A stretch of 64,000 bases of DNA from Dichotomocladium elegans. Lineage: Eukaryota > Mucoromycota > Mucoromycetes > Mucorales > Lichtheimiaceae. Below are positions 10,671 to 21,770 of this stretch, one piece after another. The translations under genes were made by a program, and so were the position numbers. The stretch spans positions 1,488,001 through 1,552,000 of the forward strand of contig JAIXMN010000004.1 in the NCBI GenBank assembly GCA_025716815.1, read 5' to 3'. The stretch's first letter is position 1. Every line of letters starts with the position of its first letter. The notes under the pieces are model-generated. The model was not told where the DNA came from and ran no database searches. It was given only the letters and a program-made list of their open reading frames with translations.

Positions 10671-13101
10671 ATGCCGCCAAAAGGGAAGAAACAATCCAGT
10701 GGTCTTGGTCGCGCAGTGATCAAGTCTCGGTTCCAAGGACACCGCTCGATTAGCCTTGACGAGGGCAAACTGGTATGTGTTCCATCGGACGGCCGCCGAC
10801 TTGCCCCCGCAAAAAAAATACGCTGCGATCCGATTAAGACACTGATTACGCCCAGCACACGACAGAGACGGAGGAACCTAAATGGGTCAAGATGCAGAGT
10901 ATAACACAAGAAAATGATCTCGATGCATTTTTGAGTACAGCTGCATTGGCCGGCACTGAATTTACAGCAGGTAAATGAAAGAAGAAGAGGAGGATACAAG
11001 GAGACATAACTAAAGTATGGGCGAGGGGCAATCACACTCATATCGCTGTTGCAATGTAGAACGGTTGAATGTCAAAGTCGTCCAGAATAATTATCAGAAC
11101 CCATTCCTATTGACTGATCAGGAAGAGAAAGAGGCGATCGCTAAGCATCGTGAAAACCTCGCCAAGCTGACTGTGCCTCGCCGGCCCAAGTGGGACAAGT
11201 CCATGTCGGCCGAGGTATTACATCAGCTTGAGCGAGAGAGCTTCTTGAACTGGCGACGTGGCATGGCCCAGTAAGAATACAATAGCTGAGTGGGGGAAAA
11301 CTGAACCAAGAAAACCGAACATACTGATTCACACCCGATTGGTGGTGATGGTGCTATTTCTGTTAAGGTTGGAAGAAGATCAAAATCTGCTGCTGACACC
11401 TTACGAGAAGAACATTGAAGTCTGGCGACAGCTATGGCGTGTTATTGAGCGATCGCAGCTAGTCGTGCAAATTGTCGATGCACGCAACCCAATGCTCTTC
11501 CGAAGTGCTGATTTGGAAAAGAGCGTGTTGGAGGTCAATCCAAACAAGAAAAATCTGTTATTGATTAACAAGGCGGATTTTCTGACCACGAAACAACGGT
11601 AATTTGGGATTGCAAAGATGACAACAAGAAAGGAACGCGACTGATGCTGATGATGTGGGCTTGTAGACAATTATGGGCTGACTACTTTGATCAGCAAGGC
11701 ATTCGATATACATTCTTCTCTGCTGCGCTAGCAGCAAAGGAACAAGAACGAGAGCGGCTTGAAAAGGAGCAGAAAGAGGCAGAGGAGGCAGCAAAGAAGT
11801 TGGAAAAAGAATCCGCAGATATTGATACTGATGATGAGGACGAAGAAGATGCACCGCAAGTCCAGACATCCAATGAAAGCAAAAACGAAAATGTAGTTGC
11901 AGATGATACCGAAGCAATTACAGAATCGCTTTCAGGAACAAAGATCACAGAGCCCGTGGACGAGCGGATCCGCATACGAACAACAAGCGATTTGCTAGAT
12001 CTCCTAATTGCCGAAACACCTAAAGGTATAATGGGAAAACCGTTTATGGCTAAAATCATTAACGAAAAATTTTAGATGAAACCGAAGATGGAGAAGAGCC
12101 GAATGTGACAATTGGTCTTGTTGGCTATCCCAATGTCGGCAAGTCTAGTACTATCAATGCATTAATTGGCGAGAAACGCGTATCAGTCTCTTCGACCCCG
12201 GGCAAAACCAAGCATTTCCAGACAATCCATCTCACACCCAAGCTGGTGCTTTGTGATTGTCCCGGTTTGGTCTTTCCCACGTTTTCCACTACAAAAGCCG
12301 ATCAGGTCTGTAATGGTGTTCTGCCTATTGATCAGCTTCGTGAACATACGGGTCCTACGTCTCTTGTGGCCCAGCGGATACCCCAAGGCGTGTTAGAGGC
12401 AACTTACGGTATCCGTATCCGAACGCAACCCAGGGAAGACGGCGGTAGCGGCATTCCGACAAGTGCCGAGCTTTGTTCAACTTATGCCAGTAAGCGTTCA
12501 TAGAGATCGCCCACAGGTCAAATCCTATTTCTCACCCATGGCATTAGTTGCGAGAGGCTATTTCCGATCGAGTCAGGGCAACCCTGACGAAGCGCGTGCG
12601 GCTCGCTACATCCTCAAAGATTATGTTAATGGCAAACTTCTCTACTGTCATCCTCCGCCTAATTATACTGGCAGCGGACTGGAATTTAACAAAGAACACA
12701 ATGAAGAAGCGCTGCATACGCAGAAGAAGCTCGCACCGAGTGTACGTGTGCCAGCGACGGCAGCCAACTATGTAGCTCCAGCTGGCGGTTCGCTGGCCGT
12801 GACAGCGCCAAGCGGATCAAAAACCGAGGCGGTTGATAAATCATTTTTCGGAGGGCGCATGGCAGCACCAAGCGTACGTGGAAAAGCCGCGGGTATGATG
12901 CGCGGTGGTTTCTCGCGCGTTACTTTATTCCCCCACCAACGTGCACTGGCAGATGACGGCACACCACTCCCGCAAGGACGCCGAGAACGTTTGGCGATGG
13001 TTGCACAGAATGCGGAGGAGCAGGGCATCGGATTCAGTAAAAAACACAAGAAGGGCAAAAAGCACGTCAAGGTTAGAAGCGGAGCAGGCTATGACCTGTA
13101 G
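10671..13101 (+). CDS. LSG1: Large-subunit GTPase Lsg1
   Basis: Seven exons (10671-10772, 10856-10970, 11060-11270, 11368-11598, 11667-12025, 12076-12489, 12548-13101) give 661 residues; yeast Lsg1 has 640. The GTPase is circularly permuted, as in this family: G4 (INKAD) precedes G1 (GYPNVGKSS), G2 region (TPGKTKHFQT) and G3 (DCPGL). The C-terminal YILKDYVNGKLLYCHPPP block is diagnostic. An acidic, Lys/Glu-rich insert sits between G4 and G1 (about residues 235-310). The C-terminus is basic (KKHKKGKKHVKV). Lsg1 is cytoplasmic and triggers release of the export adaptor Nmd3 from pre-60S subunits. Confidence 0.95.
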
Positions 13102-13204
13102 TTTATTAGACGTGATACACCGTTTGCCAAAAATAGAAGTCTGGTTTTGCCCAGGAATCTTTAAGCGTGATGATAAAGCAGGTGTCGCATGCACGGCTTC
13201 CATC

Positions 13205-14330
13205 TCTTTACAATGGGCAAGGTCGTGTCGTTTGATGAACATGGCTGCCCTGAGCTATGGACCATGTCGTTGACGAGGAAATGTATGTTTGTTCTCACAC
13301 AGAATACCTGCGTAGTCTATCTTTCGGGGGAATACCCTGACATTGTTGCTACGCATATCCCCAAGCGAAAGAGTACAGACATTGAGATGAAAGAGGCAGT
13401 CCTTAAGCGCAATTTTACACTGTACACAGACAAAGAGAAGCTTAGATTTTTAAATTGATATTTGAGTGGATCTGCTGCTAGGATTCCATTTTTTGGTCAG
13501 CTCAGCGATGGGCATCATAGTATGAAAAGGACCCTGACAACACTTTTGAAGAATGTCGAGGAAGAGGTCGTTCACGTATTCTTATCGAAGAGCTTAAAAT
13601 ATCGAAAACTATGGTCCACCGATTTACGAAAAATGAATGGAATCTATATTAAAGAACGCTTGCTTCAGCCTATAGACAAGAATAGTGATGGAAAGAGTCA
13701 AGAAACAACCTTTGATTGGGTACGCCGATGGGACATGGCTGACATCAATTGTAGAAAAAACTATGTTTTCCTTGGTGATTCAGGATTCCATATAGCATGA
13801 AGCACAGTATGGCATGGTCCAAGAAAAGGGACTCCTGCAGCGGTTACAGAACCAAAGGCAAGAGCAAAGACAACAACAACCTTGGGGAAAATCTCAGTAT
13901 CAGGCATCATTAAACGTAGCTTGAGACTCCCACAGCCACTTGCCAAAGGAAAAAGAGCGGGACAGTCCTTGGCTGCAAGCAAAGGAACTGTAGCTGGACG
14001 CTGCCTCAGCTTTCTTAAGGTTACCATGGATGAATGGATAGGTATGAACCTATGAATGGCTATCATTAGGTAATGGGTAATGCGCCTATTCATAAGGCTG
14101 AGGATATCGATGTGTCTTTCTTCCATCCTACTCACCTGAGCTCAATCCTATTGAACAATTTTGGTCAGTTGTGAAGAGCAAAATAAAATGTAATAGGTTC
14201 TTGGAAAGTGAGACGCTGATGACCCGAACCAGTGAAGCATCGAATAGCTTAAAGCTGAGCGATCCGAAGGATTCGTGTCTCATTCTCACAGGTGTCTAGT
14301 TAACTGTTGTAATGGCGGGAAAAGCTATGA
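13205..14330 (+). mobile_element. Decayed Tc1/IS630-type transposase copy 1
   Basis: Pieces in shifting frames read as one DDE transposase: an N-terminal segment (HIPKRKSTDIEMKEAV, then YTDKEKLRF), a helix-turn-helix part, FDWVRRWDMADIN, YVFLGDSGFHI (decayed DEAGFN block), KKGTPAAVTEPKARAKT, then NAPIHKAEDIDV (second Asp site lost to G) and, after a frameshift, SPELNPIEQFWSVVKSKIK (the D/E-containing end). Stops and frameshifts break it, so it is inactive. It matches copy 2 (35880-36615, minus) at both DNA and protein level over its N-terminal part. Element ends and inverted repeats are not identified; coordinates mark recognisable similarity. Confidence 0.75.
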
Positions 14331-15667
14331 TCCAACCTATGATAATTCTGCAGAGATCATTACAGTACGTATATGTTGAAAGGATTGTTCAGATATAAAG
14401 AACATTACTCCTGTATGCAATCATAAAGAGTTTTGCCATGCTATGAGATGATAAGCGTATAATAAAACACATGTTCATTGATATGAGGCAACAAGTTTGG
14501 TGCGGTATTAATTTAATATGCAACCCGTGGCGCTCAGCAGCAGAGACACCAGCAATCAATGAACGTCACTTCGTTTGTCACATTAGTCTTGATGCAATGA
14601 TTTCCAGCTGAGTCATCGCCCGTTGTATCTTGATCAGCATGAGGACCATATGAAAAATCAAAGGACCCTTTTAAACTTGTCTGCAACAAAACTGTGGTCT
14701 GATAAACAAGAAGCATCGTAGAACAGCAACGTTGAGAGTCATAGATGCAATATAAGTCTTTTGAAGGAAAATATTATCTGATACATCACGGTAATTGTTT
14801 CCGCATTATCAATCACATGGATCACAGATTTCTTATAAATAATAGAGATTCTGGACGAACTATTTGCTCTTTATCAAATCCTTCCTTGGCCTCTCTTCCA
14901 TGAGTTCTTCGGTATGAATCTTTATATCAACTTGCTTGTGGTTCGAATATAACACCTTCTGTCTTTTGTAGATTGATCAATCGCACCCGTATTTGGTGAG
15001 CCATGGAAGAGAGACCAAAACGAAATCGCATAATCCGTAGGGGCCGCCTTCGGGCAGGGCCTTCCCCTCATTTTTACTTGCGTGCCTGTTCCTGCCCCTG
15101 TCGTTCGCTTCGGCGTTGCTTCCAGCCCCGGGTGCTCTCATTTTTCTTATTGCCGTCTTCATTGTCCCCGCGCTCGTCCGGTGTAAATTGCCGATGCCTT
15201 GCCTTTCGCCGGTTTCGTGCCCGCCGTTGTGTCCCCAGTGCGCCCCTGCCGTTTGCTTCTGGCACACCACCTGGTCCCTCCGTCATGATTATCGCCATAT
15301 GCACATCTGGATACGTCTAGTGTGAGCGGGGTCGGTAAGTCAAAGGGTAAAGGGGACGGGATAGTGTTTTCTGTTGACTACGAAATCTTTCTATCTGTTG
15401 ATACGAGCAATTTCTTATAACTTTATGCGACATTCTTTTTGTATTTTGGACAGCACTATTTCATCTTGTATACGAATTTATTTTTGGAAAATATAGTATA
15501 GTAAATATGGCTGCTATTCGTGTCCTGGTTAAAAATGCTAGTCTATTGCGCCGAATAAGCCACAGTGACATCATGTTCAACGAGGAGTGTCGGGAAAAGA
15601 CGCGCAGAAACGCGCAAGGAGTCGGCGTTCTTTTTTCCGCTTGTTATTTATTGACATAAAACGTTGC
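14331..15667. other. Intergenic, no gene supported
   Basis: AT-rich to 14990, then a GC-rich patch (15000-15300) with open frames on both strands that are Arg/Gly/Pro rich and lack motifs. A 60-codon minus-strand frame (14534-14716) has an ATG but no recognisable content. A short upstream ORF starts at 15507 and overlaps the start of the BAG gene in another frame. Confidence 0.5.
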
Positions 15668-16156
15668 ATGTTGAGCCCGAGCCAGACACATAAACTACAA
15701 CAGCACCCCGTATCGATTTACAGACCCATATGTCTTTTGCTGTTAGCAGCAGCAGCAGCAGCAGCATCATATTATGTAATACAGGATCATCGAGCCACTC
15801 AGAAACGCAAGCAAATCAAGGCCCAAGAAAGGGAGGCACTCCGTCTGCTGCATCAAATCAAGCAAGACCATCTGGCAGTCGCCCACACTCTCGATACATT
15901 GCGTTCTGATGATCCCAAAAGAGAGTATAAACTCGCGCATAGTAATGAACTGCTTCTAAGGCTTATGGAGCGACTTGATGCCATTCAGCCACGGATGGCC
16001 ATCCTTCTCGACCCGAAGCAACCAGAAGAAGAGAGCGCGATATCGGCACACGAAAAGCAGGCCATCGAGCATATCAAGAAACGCAAGCGCCATTTGATAA
16101 AGGCCATCGAAGGGGACTTTCAAAGAATAGATGTGTGTTTGGACAGGCTATCCTAA
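15668..16156 (+). CDS. Snl1-like membrane-anchored BAG-domain protein
   Basis: Single exon, 162 residues from the ATG at 15668; an upstream in-frame ATG at 15587 would add 27 basic residues. One transmembrane helix ([17 protein letters not shown], about residues 22-40) precedes a charged helical region and a BAG-like three-helix C-terminus: SNELLLRLMERLDAIQP and, at the end, RKRHLIKAIEGDFQRIDVCLDRL. Yeast Snl1 (159 residues) has exactly this plan: an N-terminal ER/nuclear-envelope anchor and a cytosolic BAG domain that acts as a nucleotide-exchange factor for Hsp70 and binds ribosomes. The assignment rests on architecture, length and the BAG-like helix pattern; sequence match is weak. The alanine run is encoded by a GCA repeat. 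Confidence 0.6.
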   Translation: MLSPSQTHKLQQHPVSIYRPICLLLLAAAAAAASYYVIQDHRATQKRKQIKAQEREALRLLHQIKQDHLAVAHTLDTLRSDDPKREYKLAHSNELLLRLMERLDAIQPRMAILLDPKQPEEESAISAHEKQAIEHIKKRKRHLIKAIEGDFQRIDVCLDRLS

Positions 16157-16700
16157 TCAGGGAGAGGGAAAAAATGCCGGGTGTGTGTATATCCGCATAA
16201 GCAGTGATACCAGACCACACACACATAAAAGACACACTGCGCACTGGACAGCCTCACACGCATACAGCTGTACACATATAGAATCCCGTATTCTTACGCC
16301 CTTGGTTATACGCTTTCTTTTGCTTCTTCTTTCCCCCCCCCAACCCAAATCGTGTCAATTTGCATTTCCCATTTAACCTCGTCCCTTCACACCTGATTTC
16401 ATTTTTTATTTTACAGCGTGCCCTCCGGAGGTAATGCATTTTCCTGCATCATGCTTTCCTTTCAACAACGGTGATCAACCTCCCCACCTTCATTTTGACT
16501 AGTCTGGGCTCTTTTTTTTTTCTCTCTTAAAAAAATAAGGTGCATACAACTGGCCTGCTTTCGTGACAACAACAAATTCATGCGCGGAAACAGCTTTTGA
16601 TTGATCCTTATTCGCAAACTTATACTTTTCATCCTCAAAGATAATCGAGCACGGATAAACTATAAAGCTGTTTTTTTCTCACTCTATTTTATACACACAC
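16157..16700. other. Intergenic, Psp1 promoter
   Basis: Contains CA/AC-rich stretches (16215-16260), a C-run near 16334 and T/A-runs near 16510-16535. No gene is supported. Confidence 0.55.
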
Positions 16701-18706
16701 ATGGCTCAGGTGAGTACTGATTTAAACTGTCATACGCTATTTTATGCCAACGTGATTATTTTTACCTTTCAACTAATGTATGACGACGATGCATAGGCAT
16801 GGAACATTGTACGTAGGACAAACATAAAAGGGAGGGAGCGGCAGTGTACGATCCATGCATACATGTCTATTTAAACATACGCACTCGTACGCGATGGTTT
16901 TTAGTCAAATGACGAGGCGGACGGTGATGAAGCGTGGAAAGCCGTGGGAAGTCCGCCCCGCCGAGGCAGTGCAATGTCGGCGGCATCCACGGTTGAGCAG
17001 CCTACAACAAGTGAACCGATGCAACATCATCCGACGTCTCAACAACGGCCTGTAAAACGAGGATCATTTAGTGCATTCCAGTGGGAAGGTGGGCCAGGCA
17101 TGTTTGGGAGTGGCAGTTGTGGTGGTGACGTAGATATTCTCTCTCTACCGATGTTGCCCAGCATCCTGCCAGAGCCGACCTATCGCCAACATCGCAGCCT
17201 TTCCTTCTCAATGGGACAGGATCCTACCAATTTCGGTTACGACGATTATGAGGACGACCGCAGCAGCAAATCTATACTTTCTACCACTCTGGAAGAGGAC
17301 GACGACCTGGTTGATCAGATGAGCCGTCTCCGGATGCGTTCCCGATCCTCTGGTGCTTCCTCAACAGGGCCCCTGACTCCTTGGTCTAGATTCCACTTCC
17401 AGCAGTCCCAACAGCAACGCCAGGGAGCCGAGCAGCAACAGGAAGACTACTTTATGAACTACTCACGTTTCCAGCCTATGCTAGGGTACGAATTCACCGA
17501 TCCTTTTCATAGACGTCCATCCTTGCCGTTCGTCTTTCCGGATCAATCGCACTCGGATATGAGGTACAAAGGGGATAAACGAGGAGCTCGCATGGATCCT
17601 GCTGCTTGAATGCTTACTTGTGCAACTTCGCTCCTAGCAGCGTGCTTAACCACCGTCGCTGCTCTCAATCAGCTTTGCCTCTGCCTCTGCCTCCACTGTC
17701 ACTGTCCATGGTCGACCCATCTTCTCCGCTGCCATCGCCTTCCTCCCCCGGCACAAGCGCATATATCCCGCCCCCTCACCTCCAAAAGGTCCCAGAGGAG
17801 AGTCCTATTACATCCAAGCCCCAACCAATCCAACCTCCCCATCCTCATAAAGGTGCGCCATCAGGACCGCTTCCGCCAGCTTCGTCGATGAACTCAGCTG
17901 ATGTATCCACCATAGCTCCGAGCTCCCCGTATGTGGTCCCGATGCCGGCTACACTTAACAAAAAGGATCAAAAGCTTTATATGGTCGAGTTTAAGGCCGG
18001 TCGCACCGAGTTTTTCTACCTCGAAGATGATCAGATCCAGCCACGTGTTGACGACCTTGTGATTGTAGAGGCCGATCGCGGCAAAGACCTCGGCAAAGTG
18101 GCCATGTGCGCGCTGACGCAGGAGCAGGTGGCCCTGCTCCGAACCCAAAAGAAACAGCAGAATGAGGCTGGCTTCAACATGAACGGAACAGCAACAGCAA
18201 CAACAACAGCAGCAGCAACAGATGACCACTCTTCGCAGTCAGCACCGGCTGCAATAACGGGAGACCTGAAACGTATTTACCGCCTTGCTGCGCCGGATGA
18301 TATCAACCAACTGCTTGTGAAGGAACAGGATGAACAGAATGCGCTGGCGGTGTGCCAACAAAAGATTAAGCAACGAAAACTACGAATGGACGTGGTGGAT
18401 GCAGAATATCAATGGTAAATGCAGAGGAATGTTCCCGTCGCCTTGTTAATCGCTCTTGTCTTTGAATTAGGGATCGTCGTAAATTGACCTTTTACTTTAT
18501 TGCTGAACGCCGCATTGACTTCCGAGAATTGGTCCGTGAGCTTTTCAAAGTGTACAAGACACGGATTTGGATGTATGTCCTTTTATGGTCCTAGCACATG
18601 GGCATGGGAATTTTTTGATTTTATGACCACACTCACTCTTTTGACTTGCAGGTGTGCGGTTAATCCAACTCCCAACAAAACTACCTCGTCCTCGTCCTCG
18701 TCGTGA
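16701..18706 (+). CDS. PSP1: Psp1 family protein (PSP1 C-terminal domain)
   Basis: Exons 16701-16709, 16905-17563, 17638-18414, 18471-18572 and 18652-18706 give 533 residues. The N-terminal half is disordered, rich in Ser, Pro and Gln. The PSP1_C domain starts near residue 330: [41 protein letters not shown], then [39 protein letters not shown]. This domain is shared with bacterial RicT (YaaT). Yeast Psp1 was found as a suppressor of DNA polymerase alpha and related mutations; its molecular role is unclear. The first coding exon is only MAQ. Intron 2 ends in a TAGCAG tandem acceptor, so one Ser may be included or skipped. A CAG/CAA-rich stretch lies near 18190-18220. Confidence 0.85.
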
Positions 18707-18955
18707 TGAACCCACTCTAAAAGAAGCATCAAAAGATCCTCCTTCTGCACTTACAAACATAACAAATCTCTAAAGAACTCGTGAGTGCTTATCAGCCTGA
18801 AGATAATAAGAAATAAATGCGTGAATCTACAGATCCACTTGTTTGCATGACGGGCCTGCGTGTGCCGCAGCAGGAACGGCGCTTCAAATTATTCAAAAGT
18901 CGGAAACCAATAACAGAATATTAAACCCCTACTCTCCCTGCTCTTTCACTGCCTT

Positions 18956-20110
18956 ATGCGTATGAAGCGTGCAATCCCGCGTAAAATTGTTAGCATCAGA
19001 TAGAGAAAGAGTGAGAGCATGCGTATGGATGCTGATTGCACACTCCATTGATTATACCATTTCAGATCTTTTGCATCGACATTGATCGTGAAATGGACGA
19101 TATGATCGGGCCTTCGATCGATGGCGGTATCCAGCAAAGCCTGGTGGTGACAAGGTAGTCCTTGGTCCCAAAAGCCCGTATATAAGCGTGTGTCATGCAG
19201 TCCGCATCTTCTCTGACTTTCTTTGCGTTTCCAGCTCTCGTCTGGACACCATCCGGCAACTGATCAAACGATATATGCAGATGAATCTATGGATTAGTCC
19301 GTCCGATACCTATGCTGTTATAGTCATGCGCGAACGAGCTTCCTGGGTCAGTTCAAGTCGGCCCAGAAAATGACCGTACCTTCTGCGCAAAGGCTCACGC
19401 TTTCTGCCTCTTTGTCAATCTATCTAGTATATGGATTTTACTCAAGATCCGATGCTTCTTGCAACCGCAATCGATGAGCTTCATACACAAGCCTTCGAGC
19501 CCGTCTTTAGTGTGTCCAAGATCCTCCCCTCCCCCTCCCGCGCTATCATGCAACGGTTATGACTGACTTGCTGTCCATAACCATTGCCTCTTCATAGATG
19601 CAGATAGCCTCTTTGAGGTGATCGAGCGACATGCTGACCTGGTCAATCCATCCGTGCATATCCAGGCTATCGTTTTTTACGGACGCACCCGCGTCGTGCC
19701 TACCTGCCGCACCGCCGTTGGCTCTGGCATCTGCGCCAACCCGCGCTTCACTCTCGATCTTCTCTTCCTTCATGAGTCGATTCGTAACGATCCTGACAAC
19801 ACTTGCCAGGTAAAAAGAAAGAAAAGGAAGTTTATTGCATCTTGGATGTTGTTTTTCCCTGTGTCTCTCGTATGGGGGTGTGGGGGTGGGATCCACGCTA
19901 AACTGAACGATGTGTATATTCTGTTTGTAGGCCGTGTTTGATTTCTGGATCCATCTGAGCCAACACGGCTGGTTTTACGAATTTGCGAAGCTTGGTCGCA
20001 GTTCGCTCACGAAAGCCATGGCCCAATTGACAGCCCATCCACTCCAGCGCGGGGACCAAGATCGGATTATCCAGCCCTTTGAAGAAAACATCATCCTCAT
20101 CGAGGACTAG
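18956..20110 (+). CDS. BABAM1/MERIT40-like vWA-domain protein
   Basis: Proposed exons 18956-18988, 19066-19154, 19235-19346, 19428-19509, 19598-19809 and 19931-20110 give 235 residues. The product starts MRMKRAIPRKIIFCIDIDREM, a vWA first strand like the CPEKVIICLDLSEEM of human MERIT40. It continues with SPSDTYAVIVMRERASW, IQAIVFYGRTRVVP, FTLDLLFLHE and the C-terminal AMAQLTAHPLQR, which closely matches MAKLLAHPLQRP of MERIT40. MERIT40 scaffolds the BRISC and BRCA1-A K63 deubiquitinase complexes. Partners (BRCC36, BRE, Abraxas) are not in this window. Exon 1 is the weakest part, as its donor (GTTAGC) is unusual. Convergent with the next gene, 10 bases apart. Confidence 0.75.
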
Positions 20111-20120
20111 CTACTAATTG

Positions 20121-20151
20121 TTAGCTGCCATCGTTGTCCGCTGCTGCTGTC

Positions 20152-20185
<34 letters not shown>

Positions 20186-20747
20186 CTGCCTCAAGCGCGT
20201 CAGCAAGCTGCTCTTTGACAATGGCCAGGTGCTCCTGGAGCCGGCTGATCATGAGCTCTTGCTCCTTGAACTGTTCGATTTTGTCCTCAAGTAGAGCTTG
20301 ATATACCAAGAATCCGGCGTCTTTCTGTGTTTGGGTGCCAATGTCGCGTGTTTGGACAACAGGACGCGGACGTTTCTGTTGGGACTGTTCTTGTTGCGGT
20401 GGTGACGTTGGTGAGGGTGCTTGTGGTAACGGTGTTGACGATGGCAAGGGCGTTGGCAATGAAAGTGGGTTGCGTGGTGCGCATCGTGGATAGGACCATT
20501 CCTTTTCGAGGTCTTCCAGGTCTCTGCGATTCTTGCGTATGGATTCCAAAAGCGAATGGAGCTCGCTGTTAATGTTGCAGTGGCAGAGAGTGTGGTTACA
20601 GTTGTGGGCAGGACGAGCTGCCGATGCCGGGGAGAGGATGCCGCGACAAAATCCGGCGTAGAATGAGCGAAAGGGAAACAAAAAGTCCCATCGGTCCAAC
20701 TGCACGTCTGTTTCCACGCCACAGGCGATGGAGAGAGCAGAGGGCAT
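20121..20747 (-). CDS. Coiled-coil protein of unknown function, 208 aa
   Basis: Single exon starting at the ATG at 20747. Features: an N-terminal part with several Cys and His residues (HNCNHTLCHCNINSE), a short helix (LLESIRKNRRDLEDLEKEW), a Pro/Ser/Gln linker, then a C-terminal coiled coil (LLEDKIEQFKEQELMISRLQEHLAIVKEQL) ending in an alanine run encoded by a GCA/GCT repeat. I do not recognise the family. Possible zinc binding at the Cys/His cluster is only a guess. Its stop lies 10 bases from that of the BABAM1-like gene. Confidence 0.6.
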
Positions 20748-21770
20748 CAACAGGTGGGGGGGGTGGGGAGAGAGAGAGAGAGATAGGTTGAAAGGCTGGA
20801 GAACCCCACGTTGGACTTTAAAAAATTAAACAATCTGTGACGCTCTCTAAAAGAAAAGGTTGCCATGTGATGGATTGATCCCCTAGCTGAAAGCTTTCCG
20901 CCTTCCACTAAAACCACCAACATAACGTCGTCCCCACCACACAAAACAAGTCCCGGCGTGTGATCCGAGGACTTGTTTCAAGCAGCCAGAAGGACGCGCA
21001 AAGGGAACGTGTGGTTTTGGAGAGCCAGCCAGATACGCGTCATCAAACGGGCATTTGCGCATGTTGCGCTGCTATCTTCCCCCCGATAATTATTATACGC
21101 TCTCCTTGTCTTCTTATAGGCATGATAGTTCCGTCCATTCACATTCGCTTCCCTTAACTCAAATGACCACGCAGGTCCGGTGACCTTGTACGTACGCGCT
21201 GACCGATTGCTCAAACACATAAAGGAACACCTTCTTTCTATAAATATATACATATATATATATATGTATGCATGTACGTGTATCTCTCGCTACCAATGAT
21301 TATACGCTTGCATCTACATCCTTCAGTAAAATTCGTCGCATTGCCAGGGGGGTGTTTGGGATTAAAACTATGAGGCGGAATCACCCAATCCCATGTCTGC
21401 TATCTGCCCAGAGGTTTGCTCTTGAACCAACAATGCCCTGCCAGTCCATATATATGCATATACCAGCTTTCAGATCCTTGACCAAAAAAAGGCAAATGAC
21501 GTAGCACCTGAGTTGTTGCTAGCGGCCGCCGTGTACGTAAATCCACGGAAAACGGAAGAACAAGTGGGCATTTGCCCAAAAATTGGCGGATTTGATCAAG
21601 AACAAAACATGCATTCCAAAGGTATCAAAAATCCCAAAAAAAGAAAAAGAAAACGGTACTGGAAGCTTCAGGTTATCAACGCCTTGCCTTAACAGAAACT
21701 TAATTGTGTCTAATAATTTAATTTTTTTTTTTCTTTTTCCCCCCTTTTTTTTTGGCTTTATTCGATCGGG
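20748..21770. other. Intergenic, no gene supported
   Basis: Holds a G-rich/GA-repeat patch (20755-20785), an alternating TA stretch near 21243-21266 that can fold on itself, and T-runs near 21720-21755. No coding frame is supported. Confidence 0.55.

Noticed and set aside
15003..15320. GC-rich plus-strand frame and minus-strand frames in the same place
   Set aside because: All frames are open because of GC content; Arg/Pro-rich products without motifs and no consistent splice model.
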